The translations under genes were made by a program, and so were the position numbers. The notes under the pieces are model-generated. The model made no database searches, was not told the origin of the DNA, and was given only the letters and a program-made list of their open reading frames with translations. A stretch of 64,000 bases of DNA from positions 62,001 through 126,000 of the forward strand of contig NZ_CADCXY010000005.1 of NCBI RefSeq assembly GCF_902806985.1, written 5' to 3'. This document shows positions 1 to 8,509 of the stretch, one piece after another. This stretch comes from Pseudidiomarina piscicola. Its GTDB lineage: Bacteria; Pseudomonadota; Gammaproteobacteria; Enterobacterales; Alteromonadaceae. Within the stretch, counting starts at the first letter, position 1. Every line of letters starts with the position of its first letter.

Positions 1-269
1 ATTTGGTTCGGGCAAATCAATTATTTGTGGCGGGACATGAAGGTGATTTAGCGACTGGCCTTGCGAAAGTTAAAGCCAAAACCTTATTCCTACCCGCCAC
101 CAACGATCTGTTGCTGCAACCGTACTTGGCGAAGCGTGCTGTCGCCGAGCTAGAAAAGCAAGGCAAACAGCCTGCCTACGCAGAAATTGAGGGGATTTGG
201 GGGCACTTAGACGGGCTCTTTAGTATCCCCAGCCAAGCCGATACTATCGAAGACTTTCTTGCTCACTAG
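1..269 (+). CDS. MetX-like alpha/beta hydrolase (homoserine O-acyltransferase family), C-terminal end only
   Basis: The open frame runs in from the left edge and stops at a TAG at 267-269, so only about the last 88 residues are visible. They contain a strand-turn followed by a Leu/Pro-rich KTLFLPATNDLLL segment and a late GHLDG histidine. This is the usual arrangement of the Asp and His of the triad in the MetX/homoserine acetyltransferase branch of alpha/beta hydrolases. The nucleophile region lies outside the window, so the acyl donor and substrate cannot be judged. The first TTG in frame is not a credible start. Family assignment is moderately sure, exact function is not. Confidence 0.55.
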   Translation, partial: LVRANQLFVAGHEGDLATGLAKVKAKTLFLPATNDLLLQPYLAKRAVAELEKQGKQPAYAEIEGIWGHLDGLFSIPSQADTIEDFLAH

Positions 270-281
270 AACGTAGCAACC

Positions 282-306
282 CTTGGGGAACTAGTTGTTC
301 CCCAAG
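282..306. terminator. Hairpin between convergent genes, possible bidirectional transcript end
   Basis: A perfect 10-bp stem (282-291 with 297-306) closes a 5-base loop. The stop codon of the minus-strand TIGR03545 gene lies inside it, and the plus-strand MetX-like gene ends 13 bases before it. Neither side carries a good T-run, so this is a plausible but not canonical intrinsic terminator. Confidence 0.4.
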
Positions 307-2066
307 ATCCCTTTCAGCTTGTCTTTTAGTTTGTCTTCAAGCTTGTCTTGCAACTTAGTCTCTAACATTTCTTGCAATCGAGCTTCACGGTTTTCGGCGT
401 CGGTCAACAAGCTTGAAAGTTCAGTAAGCTCACTTTGATACTCACCCACAAAACCATCAGACTGCGACGTTAAACGTTGTTTCAACTCGCTAAGCTCACC
501 ATCCGCAGCAGACATCGCAGCGCCTTTGAGTGCTTCGCCGAGTTGCTTATCTAGATCTGAAGAGAGGCTAAAATCGGGGTCCATCAAGGCGCCTTTAATA
601 TCGGCATTGATATCCAACCGTTGTAAGCTTTCTAAAGCTTGTGCAATAACTGCTGCCCACTGATTTTCAGCTGATGCTTCCACCACCATATCGGCAAGTC
701 GTAAGGTTGCATTGCCATCGAATTCACTATCCCGCAAGGCAATATTACCTTCACTATCGAGTAACGCTGAAAGAATGGTCGCAGCCAGCTCACTGCGTTC
801 ACTTAACGCTGTACGAGCCAAATTAACCCCTTGAACCCGCCATTGCTGCCGCGCATCAAAGCCGGCAGCGGTGAGCGCCATCTCGCCATTCAATTGTAGT
901 GACGACCACAGGTCATTGTTTTCACCGCGCGCACGGAAGGTGGTGGGCTGCCCTAACTGCTCATGTTGATGGGTGATGTTTTCCCAGTTCACATCGAGCA
1001 CCGTAGGCCCAATGGCAAACTCTGTGCGGGCTTTTTTGATAAGAAAGTCTGGCGGAGCATCGCTGTTAGTGAACGCAAACCAAATACCTTCCCCGCGAGG
1101 CGGTTGCACCGCTGTCTCGTCGGCTGAACGCTTTAACATTGGCGCTAATTGCTCATAGGCCAGCAGCATATAATCGGCCCATTGACGCGCTTGTTCACCA
1201 AAAAGAACCGTGGTGATTTCCGTTAACCCGTCACTGTTCAATTGCATCAACTCACCGACACGATCTAAATCGTGTTGGGGAGCCTGTTTAACTCGCTGCA
1301 TTTGTGTTTTCAGTTCAGCCACCGCATCGCCGGCAACCTCTTTGAACTCTTTCAAGGCTTCACGATCAGCGCTGAACTTTTCTTTCAGCTGTGCAAAAGC
1401 TTCTTGCTTAGCCTTCAGCTGGGCCGGTGTCTCAACGTCACCTTCGGTTATTTCCTGCAACTGCGTTTGATAGCTTTCCAATTGTTCTTTAGTCGGTAAC
1501 TTACTTAGAACAGCTTCAATACGTGCTTTTTGCTCGGTATAGCTAGCCTTAGCTTCAGCAATCGCTGTCGGGGTTTGCAAATCGACACGGCCCATCACTT
1601 CGTCCACAGAAGGCATCGACAAATTAATGGTTTCCATGCCCTCGCCGAGCCATCCTCCAACTTGCTCTTTACTTGGCAACTGGTAAACATCACCGGCTGA
1701 TTCTCGAGGCGTTTGTACACGAATTCCGGTGCTTACCACCTCTTCAAAGTGAAACCGCCCTAACAACAGTTGTTCCCAGTTCAAAGCACCATTAATTTTC
1801 TCTACCGCAACCCGGTTAAAATTGGGTTGCCGTGGGTCAGTCATTTGTACACCGGTAATATCAATCGTCAGCGGCATCCACTGGTGTTCAACCTTTTCAA
1901 TATTCACTTCGGCGCCATTCATGGTGCCGAGTGTTCGTTCCAAAGACCACTTCAAAATAGTATCTAATAGGAGCCACGAAAATGCCGCTATCAGCGCAAT
2001 AATAACCACAAAGGCAAAGAGGCCAGGCCAACGAAATGCACTTTTGCGGACTGTATGCTGTTCCAT
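291..2066 (-). CDS. TIGR03545 family membrane-anchored coiled-coil protein
   Basis: A 591-residue protein with one hydrophobic segment near residues 12-34 and a long extracytoplasmic part. It has a predicted coiled coil around residues 165-260 and a Lys/Leu/Asp-rich C-terminal tail built of repeated short K-L-x-D/E-K-L units. It matches my recollection of the TIGR03545 family in length and layout. That family has no known function and typically sits beside TIGR03546, as here. The middle region (roughly 330-520) resembles AsmA-like beta-rich repeats, which is only an impression. The ATG at 2066 is preceded by a good GAGAGGG ribosome-binding site and follows the upstream partner by 4 bases, so the two are co-transcribed and probably translationally coupled. 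Confidence 0.75.
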   Translation of the reverse strand: MEQHTVRKSAFRWPGLFAFVVIIALIAAFSWLLLDTILKWSLERTLGTMNGAEVNIEKVEHQWMPLTIDITGVQMTDPRQPNFNRVAVEKINGALNWEQLLLGRFHFEEVVSTGIRVQTPRESAGDVYQLPSKEQVGGWLGEGMETINLSMPSVDEVMGRVDLQTPTAIAEAKASYTEQKARIEAVLSKLPTKEQLESYQTQLQEITEGDVETPAQLKAKQEAFAQLKEKFSADREALKEFKEVAGDAVAELKTQMQRVKQAPQHDLDRVGELMQLNSDGLTEITTVLFGEQARQWADYMLLAYEQLAPMLKRSADETAVQPPRGEGIWFAFTNSDAPPDFLIKKARTEFAIGPTVLDVNWENITHQHEQLGQPTTFRARGENNDLWSSLQLNGEMALTAAGFDARQQWRVQGVNLARTALSERSELAATILSALLDSEGNIALRDSEFDGNATLRLADMVVEASAENQWAAVIAQALESLQRLDINADIKGALMDPDFSLSSDLDKQLGEALKGAAMSAADGELSELKQRLTSQSDGFVGEYQSELTELSSLLTDAENREARLQEMLETKLQDKLEDKLKDKLKGILGNN

Positions 2067-2070
2067 GCTT

Positions 2071-2577
2071 TTACCCTCTCAAATTCGAATAAATAGCCCA
2101 AAAGCGATTGGCTTTCAGTGCCTGGACAATCCGTAGTCGATTAAACCAAGCTTGAATTCGACGTCGATATTGACTCACTAGCCAATAGCTTATGACGGCC
2201 AAGACCGGCGCAAAAGCCAAGCTGATGATCAAACTGCCTAAGGTAATCGTGTGATGAAATTGCACCACGCGCCAGAATGCTGAATCGTACATGGCCTGCC
2301 CCACTGGCTGCCAACCCTCAGCCGAGAGCACGGCAAAACCAACAGAATGAAATAGGGGGTCGAGCAGAAACGCGAACGCCGAACAAATCACAAAGCTCAA
2401 AATAAAGCCGGACAGGTTCACTCGGAATAATAACGCGACCAGCAAAATCACCAAGTTATGAACACGCCACAATGGAGTAAATCCCATAATCATGCCTAGC
2501 ACAAAGGCAATGGCTAACGCCCAGGCACCAGACTCTGAATTTAAAGCACGCAACAGGCGCGCCAATAACGTGAGCAT
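2071..2577 (-). CDS. TIGR03546 family small membrane protein
   Basis: A 168-residue protein with four to five hydrophobic segments: near the N terminus (GAWALAIAFVLGMIMGF), two in the middle, and one or two near the C terminus, followed by a basic tail. The chosen ATG at 2577 (MLTLLARLL) has an ideal GAGGAG site about 7 bases upstream. A start 9 codons earlier is possible but has no such site. It fits TIGR03546, an uncharacterised family found next to TIGR03545. The pair forms a two-gene operon on the minus strand. Function is unknown. The conserved pairing suggests the small protein anchors or exports around the coiled-coil partner, which is inference. Confidence 0.75.
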   Translation of the reverse strand: MLTLLARLLRALNSESGAWALAIAFVLGMIMGFTPLWRVHNLVILLVALLFRVNLSGFILSFVICSAFAFLLDPLFHSVGFAVLSAEGWQPVGQAMYDSAFWRVVQFHHTITLGSLIISLAFAPVLAVISYWLVSQYRRRIQAWFNRLRIVQALKANRFWAIYSNLRG

Positions 2578-2738
2578 GTAGACTCTCCTCAAAAATCTGT
2601 TCATCGCATTTAGTTGATTTAAGGATAGCGTACTTACCTTGATGTGCTACCCTTTTTTCTTCGGCTTTAACGAAAATTTTGCTTGTGTTTTCGTAAATTT
2701 AGCCGTAAATATGCGCGCATCCTTAGTGCGGAGTTTTT

Positions 2739-4205
2739 ATGCAAAACACAGCCTTACTTATCGTTGATTCTATTGCCGACTGGCAGCCCTATTATCCCAG
2801 CCAATCGGTTTGTTCTGCCAGTGATTATTTACTGCAACAGAACCATCAAGCACGTGCACAGTTACTTAATTTGTGCGGCGACTTAAGCTATTTGTCGACG
2901 GGCTATTATGTCAGTCTGCTCGCCGAGGCGCGAGGCCAGCGAATTTTACCGTCGGTATCGACCATCAATGACATGGCAAACTTTTCTCACTACCAGTTAC
3001 TGCTACCCGCCAATACCGACAAGCAAATCAGTAAGTACTTGGGGCAGCAAAGCAACCAGCAGAACCACGGCGTGCTCGTTTGTTTTGGCCAGGCGCAAGA
3101 CCCGCGTCTGCAAAGCTTCGCCCGCCAGCTTTTTGAGCGTTACCCATGTCCGATCCTTTGGGTTGAGTTTAGCTATGAAGGCCGCTGGTTTATTTCTAAC
3201 TTGCGCGCGGGGCGGCTGAATGAGCTCAGTGATGAGCAACAAAGCTTTTTCGGTGAGAGCCTAGACAGCTTTAGCAAGCGTGTCTGGCGCAAAGCTCGCA
3301 CGCCGAAAGAGTATCGCTACGACTTAGCAATACTTCACGACCCTGAAGAGCCTATCCCAACCAGTGATAAGCGAGCGTTGCAGAAGTTTATTAAAGCGGC
3401 ACGAGAAGCCGATATAGATGCGGAACTGATTACCGTTGACGACTACAACCGGTTACTAGAGTTTGATGCGCTGTTTATTCGGGAAACCACTCGCATTAGC
3501 CACCATACCTACCATTTTGCCAAAAAGGCCGAAGCCAACGGCATGGTGGTTATTGATGACCCGCACTCAATTCTAAAGTGTGCCAATAAAGTGTTCTTAA
3601 AAGAATTATTGGACAAGCACCGAATTCCGACACCACGTACGGAGTTACTTTTGAGCCAGCAGGAAATTGACTATCAGGGCATCGGTGAACGATTAGGCTA
3701 CCCCGTGGTACTGAAGATCCCTGATGGTTCATTCTCCATCGGTGTCGAAAAAGCAGAGAACCTCGACGAACTTAAATCGATTGCGACAGACTTATTTGGC
3801 ACATCGACAATTTTGCTTGCCCAAGAGTTTGTGCGAACGGAGTTTGATTGGCGTATTGGTATTCTCAATCATCGCGCAATTTATGCGTGTAAGTATTATA
3901 TGGCGCGCAATCACTGGCAAATTTACAACCATGCCAGTGCCACCAGTCGAAGCAAGTCTGGAGGCTTTGAGACGGTGGGTGTTCATCAGGTGCCGAAGGA
4001 TATTGTAAAAACCGCGCTGCAGGCCACTCGGTTAATTGGCGATGGCTTATATGGCGTCGATATGAAGCTTACTGACCGCGGCGCTGTCGTGATCGAGATC
4101 AACGATAACCCCTCGATTGATGCAGGCGTCGAAGACTTACTGCTGGGTGACGAGCTGTATCATATTATTATGCGTGACTTTGCGAGGCGTTTAGACGAAA
4201 AGTAA
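2739..4205 (+). CDS. RimK-like ATP-grasp amidoligase with RLAN N-terminal domain
   Basis: A 488-residue protein. The C-terminal part, roughly 285-488, is a RimK-type ATP-grasp fold: it shows the VVLKIPDGSFS glycine/serine loop, the AQEFVRTEFDWRIGIL segment and the metal-binding VIEINDNPS motif at residues 451-459. The N-terminal half fits the RLAN domain (RimK-like ATP-grasp N-terminal), which I recall from comparative studies of amidoligases as linked to GNAT enzymes and predicted peptide ligation. ATP-grasp enzymes of this class join an amino group to an activated carboxylate. Substrate is unknown, and it is not the ribosomal S6 enzyme RimK. Its TAA overlaps the next gene's ATG by one base, so translation of the two is coupled. 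Confidence 0.8.
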   Translation: MQNTALLIVDSIADWQPYYPSQSVCSASDYLLQQNHQARAQLLNLCGDLSYLSTGYYVSLLAEARGQRILPSVSTINDMANFSHYQLLLPANTDKQISKYLGQQSNQQNHGVLVCFGQAQDPRLQSFARQLFERYPCPILWVEFSYEGRWFISNLRAGRLNELSDEQQSFFGESLDSFSKRVWRKARTPKEYRYDLAILHDPEEPIPTSDKRALQKFIKAAREADIDAELITVDDYNRLLEFDALFIRETTRISHHTYHFAKKAEANGMVVIDDPHSILKCANKVFLKELLDKHRIPTPRTELLLSQQEIDYQGIGERLGYPVVLKIPDGSFSIGVEKAENLDELKSIATDLFGTSTILLAQEFVRTEFDWRIGILNHRAIYACKYYMARNHWQIYNHASATSRSKSGGFETVGVHQVPKDIVKTALQATRLIGDGLYGVDMKLTDRGAVVIEINDNPSIDAGVEDLLLGDELYHIIMRDFARRLDEK

Positions 4206-4663
4206 TGTCCAATTTGATTCGTTTAGCTACCCTTGATGATGTTGCCCAACTGGTCACACTAGAAGCCGCAACCTTTGACTACAGCCAACTGGGAAAGCGC
4301 AGCTTTTCGCGCTTATTAAAAAGCACTTCAGCGCATATGTTCGTCGTACCGTCAGACAAAAATGACACGGTTCTAAAAGGCTATAGTTTGCTACTTACGC
4401 GCAAAAACAGTGCCATTTGGCGCCTTTACTCTATAGCCGTCGCCACCGACGCACGAGGGCAAGGGGTCGGCCGCCAGTTACTGGAGCACGCCCTGACTTA
4501 CGCCAAAGCCCATGGTGCCAAAGCGTTATCGTTGGAAGTGAAAGTGGACAATCAAGCGGCGATTGAACTCTATCGCCGCTACGACTTTGAGGTGGTAGAT
4601 GTGTTACCCGACTACTACCCTGGTTATGCCGATGGCTACCGTATGCGGCTAAGCTTTACTTAG
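4205..4663 (+). CDS. GNAT family N-acetyltransferase coupled to the RLAN ATP-grasp enzyme
   Basis: A 152-residue single-domain GNAT protein. The acetyl-CoA pyrophosphate loop is visible as RGQGVGRQLL near residues 85-94, preceded by the beta-4 strand LYSIAV and followed by the NQAAIELYRRYDF segment typical of RimI-like enzymes. The ATG shares its first base with the stop of the ATP-grasp gene, so the products probably act in the same pathway or on the same molecule. Acetylation of the ligase product or of a protein N terminus are both possible, and the acceptor cannot be told from sequence. Its last 8 bases overlap the 3' end of the convergent cysteine-synthase-like gene. Confidence 0.85.
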   Translation: MSNLIRLATLDDVAQLVTLEAATFDYSQLGKRSFSRLLKSTSAHMFVVPSDKNDTVLKGYSLLLTRKNSAIWRLYSIAVATDARGQGVGRQLLEHALTYAKAHGAKALSLEVKVDNQAAIELYRRYDFEVVDVLPDYYPGYADGYRMRLSFT

Positions 4664-5699
4664 CCGCCCGCCATACTCGCTCGCCGTTTTCTCGATAGCG
4701 AGCCACAAGCTCCTTCGCTGGCTCAGCTGCGAGTTCGATGCCGCGCTCGCGAAGGTAAGTTTCATTATACAATTTACTGGCTGAACGCTCGCCAAGGTCG
4801 CAGGCAAAAGTGACAATGGTTTTACCCGGGCCGTGCACTGCCGCTGCTTGTAATGCCCCAGCAAGGTTAAGTGCAGAGCTACTACCAAGCACGATACCAT
4901 CGTGATCGCGCACATAACGGGAAAGTGCATAGAGGTCTTGATCAGGTAAATTTACCGCGGCATCAATACGTGCCTGTTTAAAGTTTTCGACCAAACGCAT
5001 AATTCCAATGCCTTCGGTAAACGAGCCACCGTTTGCAACGTAGTCGCCGGTCTGCAAATAGCTATAAATGCCTGAGCCATCTGGGTCCGTCAGCCAAACC
5101 TGCACGTCGTCATTACGCTCTTTTAAATACATTGAGGTGCCGGCAATGGTGCCGCCAGTGCCAGCCACCGAGACTAGAATATCGACTGCACCTTCGGTTT
5201 GCTGCCAGATTTCCGGCCCTGTACCTAAATAATGCGCACGTGCGTTGCTGGTATTTTCGAATTGGTTGGCCCACCAAAAGTCATCACGACCTTCTGCAAG
5301 TCGTTGCGCCGTGTGGTAAAAATGGTTTTCGTTGCGAAAAGGTACCGGATCAACGGTTTGACACTTCGCACCATGCAAGCGAATCATTCGCTCTTTTTCT
5401 GGTGATTGATCATTAGGCATCACGGCCAGCATGTTCAGCCCGAACGAGCGTGCAACAAGTGCCAAGCCGATTCCGGTATTTCCCGCAGTCCCTTCGACCA
5501 CCGTCATGCCCGGCTCTAATTCACCACTGTCGAGTGCATCTTTGATGATTTGATAGGCGGCTCGGTCTTTAATAGAGCCCCCTGGGTTCTGCGACTCTAA
5601 CTTCAACCAAATATCGCAGCCCGTTAACTCAGACAACGAGCGAACGCGAATCATGTCTGTTTGCCCAATCAAATCCGTGGGGCGTTGTGCGTTTCGCAT
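4656..5699 (-). CDS. Cysteine synthase-like PLP enzyme (fold type II)
   Basis: A 347-residue member of the O-acetylserine sulfhydrylase/cystathionine beta-synthase family. The PLP lysine is K44 in NPGGSIKDR. The phosphate-binding and substrate loop reads EGTAGNTG (69-76) rather than the TSGNTG of classical CysK, and the glycine-rich GTGGTIAG loop is present. The expected reaction is beta-replacement on an activated serine with a sulfur or other nucleophile. The variant substrate loop fits the CysK-like subgroup rather than the main housekeeping enzyme. The start at 5699 has an AGGAG site. It converges on the GNAT gene, overlapping by 8 bases, and lies just downstream of the RcsF-like gene. 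Confidence 0.85.
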   Translation of the reverse strand: MRNAQRPTDLIGQTDMIRVRSLSELTGCDIWLKLESQNPGGSIKDRAAYQIIKDALDSGELEPGMTVVEGTAGNTGIGLALVARSFGLNMLAVMPNDQSPEKERMIRLHGAKCQTVDPVPFRNENHFYHTAQRLAEGRDDFWWANQFENTSNARAHYLGTGPEIWQQTEGAVDILVSVAGTGGTIAGTSMYLKERNDDVQVWLTDPDGSGIYSYLQTGDYVANGGSFTEGIGIMRLVENFKQARIDAAVNLPDQDLYALSRYVRDHDGIVLGSSSALNLAGALQAAAVHGPGKTIVTFACDLGERSASKLYNETYLRERGIELAAEPAKELVARYRENGERVWRAAK

Positions 5700-5718
5700 A
5701 ACCTACTCCTGTTATTTG

Positions 5719-6099
5719 TTACTGCAACGGCTGAGCTTGATAGGCATCACCTTCACAAAGCCAGCGCTTGCTGCAGCCAGCATTATCATCTTGCCGGCAC
5801 TGTTTGAGTACCACGCGGTTCGCTTGGCGTTCAGCGGCAGCAAGTTTCATTTCCATCAACGCTTGCTCTTGTGATGCATTGTCTGCCAACAAATGGCTGG
5901 CACACGATTGACCTTGAACTGGCCCAACACTTATAAATTCGACATCGGTACGTGAGAGTTCATAAGGTCGCACAAACTCTACCTCGCTCGCACGAGCTAA
6001 CTGTTCCGCAGTCATGCCTTGGGGCGCTGTTGCGCACCCCTGTAGACCCAGCACTATGAACCCAAGGGCAACGCACGTCATTGCTGTCTTTTTGTACAT
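5719..6099 (-). CDS. rcsF: RcsF-like outer-membrane lipoprotein
   Basis: A 126-residue lipoprotein: a basic N terminus, a hydrophobic stretch and a lipobox LQGC with the lipidated cysteine at C22. Four further cysteines, C66, C101, C109 and C115, have nearly the spacing I recall for E. coli RcsF (C74, C109, C118, C124), which form its two non-consecutive disulfides. The segment GxVxGxSC, the AxxxxANRVVLxQC helix-strand and the GC-x5-LC ending also match RcsF. RcsF senses envelope stress and signals to the Rcs phosphorelay in enterobacteria. No Rcs partner is in this window. The ATG at 6099 was chosen because it places the signal sequence normally. Upstream in-frame starts (6111, 6150) are possible. 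Confidence 0.7.
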   Translation of the reverse strand: MYKKTAMTCVALGFIVLGLQGCATAPQGMTAEQLARASEVEFVRPYELSRTDVEFISVGPVQGQSCASHLLADNASQEQALMEMKLAAAERQANRVVLKQCRQDDNAGCSKRWLCEGDAYQAQPLQ

Positions 6100-6249
6100 A
6101 AGGTGTCTCATCGTTATGTTTGTTGAAACCATACGTTTTGCTTCAGGCAAAGTCTAGACCGATTCGTTCTATGCTAAAACCTATACTGCGTTAGTCGGCA
6201 TTTTTCATTCGTTTAGCTACACTTATTGGCAACTAATAAAGGAGCAGTT

Positions 6250-7365
6250 ATGCAGACCAAACGTTATCTTGCAGAGTTGCTGGAAAGTGCGGGTATTAGC
6301 ATTAATGGTTCACGCCCATGGGATATGCAACTACACCAAGAACAGCTACTTAACGATGTGTTGACGCGCGGTAATTTAGCGCTTGGCGAAGGCTATATGC
6401 GAGGCGACTGGGACAGCGAACGCTTAGACGAGTTTTTTTACCGCGTGCTGCGCGCTGATCTTGGCTCTCATATTAAGCCCGCTCGTTTCTTTTGGCACCA
6501 TTTAAAAGCCCGCCTGCTCAACCTACAAAGCCGCGCACGGGCATTTCAAGTAGGGCAGCATCATTACGACCTCGGTAATCGACTCTACCAAGCGATGCTC
6601 GACGAGCGAATGGTTTATACCTGTGGCTATTGGCATAGAGCCGATAACTTAGCCGCTGCCCAGCGCGACAAACTCGAACTAATTTGTCGCAAATTACAGT
6701 TACGCCCTGGCATGAAAGTTCTCGATATCGGCTGTGGCTGGGGTAGCTTCATGAAATACGCGGCCGAACATTATGGTGTTCGCTGTGTCGGTATTACCGT
6801 ATCTAAAGCACAAGTCGAGCTTGGTGAGAAACTGTGTACGGGGCTGCCCATTGAGTTCAGGCTGAAAGATTATCGGGAAATAAGCGAAACCTTTGATGCC
6901 GTGGTAAGCATTGGTATGTTTGAGCACGTAGGGCAGAAAAACTATGCCGAATTTATGCAGGTGGCGGCCCGTAGCCTAAAAGAGGATGGCCTATTTCTGT
7001 TGCACACCATCGGGCGTAACCGCGACGTGCGTGGCACCGACCCTTGGATCAATCGTTATATTTTCCCCAACGGTGAGCTGCCTTGCTTGGCTCATATTGA
7101 CGCAGCTTCACGCAAACACTTTAGCGCCGAAGATGTGCACAATTTTGGTGCTGATTATGACCGAACATTAATGGCGTGGTACCACAACTTCGAGCGCAAC
7201 TGGGAGAGCATTAGTGATGCCTATGACGACACCTTCAAGCGTATGTGGAGCTACTATTTGCAATCGTGCGCCGGCGCCTTTCGGGCGCGCGACTTACAGC
7301 TTTGGCAGTGGGTGTTTAGCAAAAATGGTGTCGAGGGCGGCTACCACCGCCCGCAGCTAGACTAA
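6250..7365 (+). CDS. cfa: Cyclopropane-fatty-acyl-phospholipid synthase
   Basis: A 371-residue enzyme close in length to E. coli Cfa (382). It transfers a methylene from S-adenosylmethionine to the cis double bond of phospholipid acyl chains at the inner membrane. The SAM site is LDIGCGWGS (about 158-166), followed by GITVSKAQ and the EHVGQKNY segment, all characteristic of Cfa. The ATG at 6250 is preceded by AAAGGAG, so the upstream in-frame TTG at 6226 is rejected. It is divergent from the RcsF-like gene and convergent with the AI-2E family gene. A 7-bp inverted repeat (7343-7349 with 7372-7378) spans its stop and could help end transcription. Confidence 0.93.
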   Translation: MQTKRYLAELLESAGISINGSRPWDMQLHQEQLLNDVLTRGNLALGEGYMRGDWDSERLDEFFYRVLRADLGSHIKPARFFWHHLKARLLNLQSRARAFQVGQHHYDLGNRLYQAMLDERMVYTCGYWHRADNLAAAQRDKLELICRKLQLRPGMKVLDIGCGWGSFMKYAAEHYGVRCVGITVSKAQVELGEKLCTGLPIEFRLKDYREISETFDAVVSIGMFEHVGQKNYAEFMQVAARSLKEDGLFLLHTIGRNRDVRGTDPWINRYIFPNGELPCLAHIDAASRKHFSAEDVHNFGADYDRTLMAWYHNFERNWESISDAYDDTFKRMWSYYLQSCAGAFRARDLQLWQWVFSKNGVEGGYHRPQLD

Positions 7366-7377
7366 GTGCCTCGGTGG

Positions 7378-8427
7378 TTATTCATAGTCACCGTTAAAGT
7401 CCTTCATGAAAATTTGCCAGGTAGCCATAAATAATGCGGCAACAAGAGGCCCAATCACGAAGCCATTAATACCAAATAGTGAGATGCCGCCTATAGTTGA
7501 GAACAATACGATATAGTCAGGTAGCTTGGTATCACGACCGACTAAAATCGGTCGCAGCACATTGTCGGCCAAGCCTATCACCAGTGCGCCATAAAGCAGT
7601 AATACGGTACCGCTGACCCAATCGCCGGTGGCGTAAAGATACAAACATACTGGGAACCAAATAATCGCCGCACCGACCGCCGGTATGAGCGATAGAAACG
7701 CCATCACAACGCCCCATAACAGGGGCCCCGGCACATCTAACAACCAAAAAATAATACCACCAAGTGCGCCCTGAACAATCGCCACCACGAGGTTACCCTT
7801 TACCGTCGCTCGCGTGACTTCAGCAAATTTTTGAAACAGTGCTTCTTCACGCTCGTCGCCTAAAGGTAACGCTTTGACCACCAACTTGATGAGTTTGCTG
7901 CCATCGCGCAACAAAAAGAAAGTTAGGTACATCATCAGGGCAAGGCTCATTAGAAAGCCAAAGGTGTTCTGCCCTATGCTTAACGTTTCTTTTGCGAGAA
8001 ACTGTGTCGCACTTACTAGGCTATTAGAAATGCGTTCGCGCAAGTTATTCGTATCGACACCAAACTCGACCAGAAGTTGATCAAGCCATGGAAATGCATC
8101 TCGCAACTGCTGCATGATTTGCCGTGGATCGATTTCTCCTGCCTCAACGCGTTGATAAAATTGTATGCCTTCTTTTACAAAGGCTGTACTTAGTAAAATA
8201 ACCGGAATAACCACGATGGCCATACAAGTAAGTAAGGTTATGGCCGCGGCAGTATTCGGTTTTTGCCCAATTTTAGTTAGTACCCAGCGCTGCATCGGGG
8301 CGAAAATAACCGTCACTGCACATGCCCAAAAGATGGCGCCAAAAAACGGCTCAAGGATAAATCCAAAAGCCACACTTACCAGTACCAACAACAGCAAAAA
8401 CGAGCGACGCTCCAATTTATCGCGCAT
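7378..8427 (-). CDS. AI-2E family (PerM/TqsA-type) membrane permease
   Basis: A 349-residue polytopic protein of the AI-2E transporter superfamily. Two close N-terminal membrane segments (about 10-50), a third near 60-80, an extracytoplasmic loop around 90-140, and four or five C-terminal segments including the conserved GxxxLLSLIPxVGAAIIWFP stretch are visible. Members include the autoinducer-2 exporter TqsA, PerM and Na+/H+ antiporters, so the substrate should not be assumed. An AAGGAAAG site precedes the ATG at 8427. The gene is single, convergent with cfa and divergent from the Mpo1-like gene. Confidence 0.85.
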   Translation of the reverse strand: MRDKLERRSFLLLLVLVSVAFGFILEPFFGAIFWACAVTVIFAPMQRWVLTKIGQKPNTAAAITLLTCMAIVVIPVILLSTAFVKEGIQFYQRVEAGEIDPRQIMQQLRDAFPWLDQLLVEFGVDTNNLRERISNSLVSATQFLAKETLSIGQNTFGFLMSLALMMYLTFFLLRDGSKLIKLVVKALPLGDEREEALFQKFAEVTRATVKGNLVVAIVQGALGGIIFWLLDVPGPLLWGVVMAFLSLIPAVGAAIIWFPVCLYLYATGDWVSGTVLLLYGALVIGLADNVLRPILVGRDTKLPDYIVLFSTIGGISLFGINGFVIGPLVAALFMATWQIFMKDFNGDYE

Positions 8428-8509
8428 GGACTTTCCTTTCAGTGAGTTTTCTATTTATAGTAGTCAGCAATCCGTCATACTGACAGCACATTAAACACAG
8501 GGCAAGATT

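Noticed and set aside
2739-4205. Ribosomal S6 modification protein RimK
   Set aside because: It is about 190 residues longer than RimK, has the RLAN-type N-terminal half, and is coupled to a GNAT gene.
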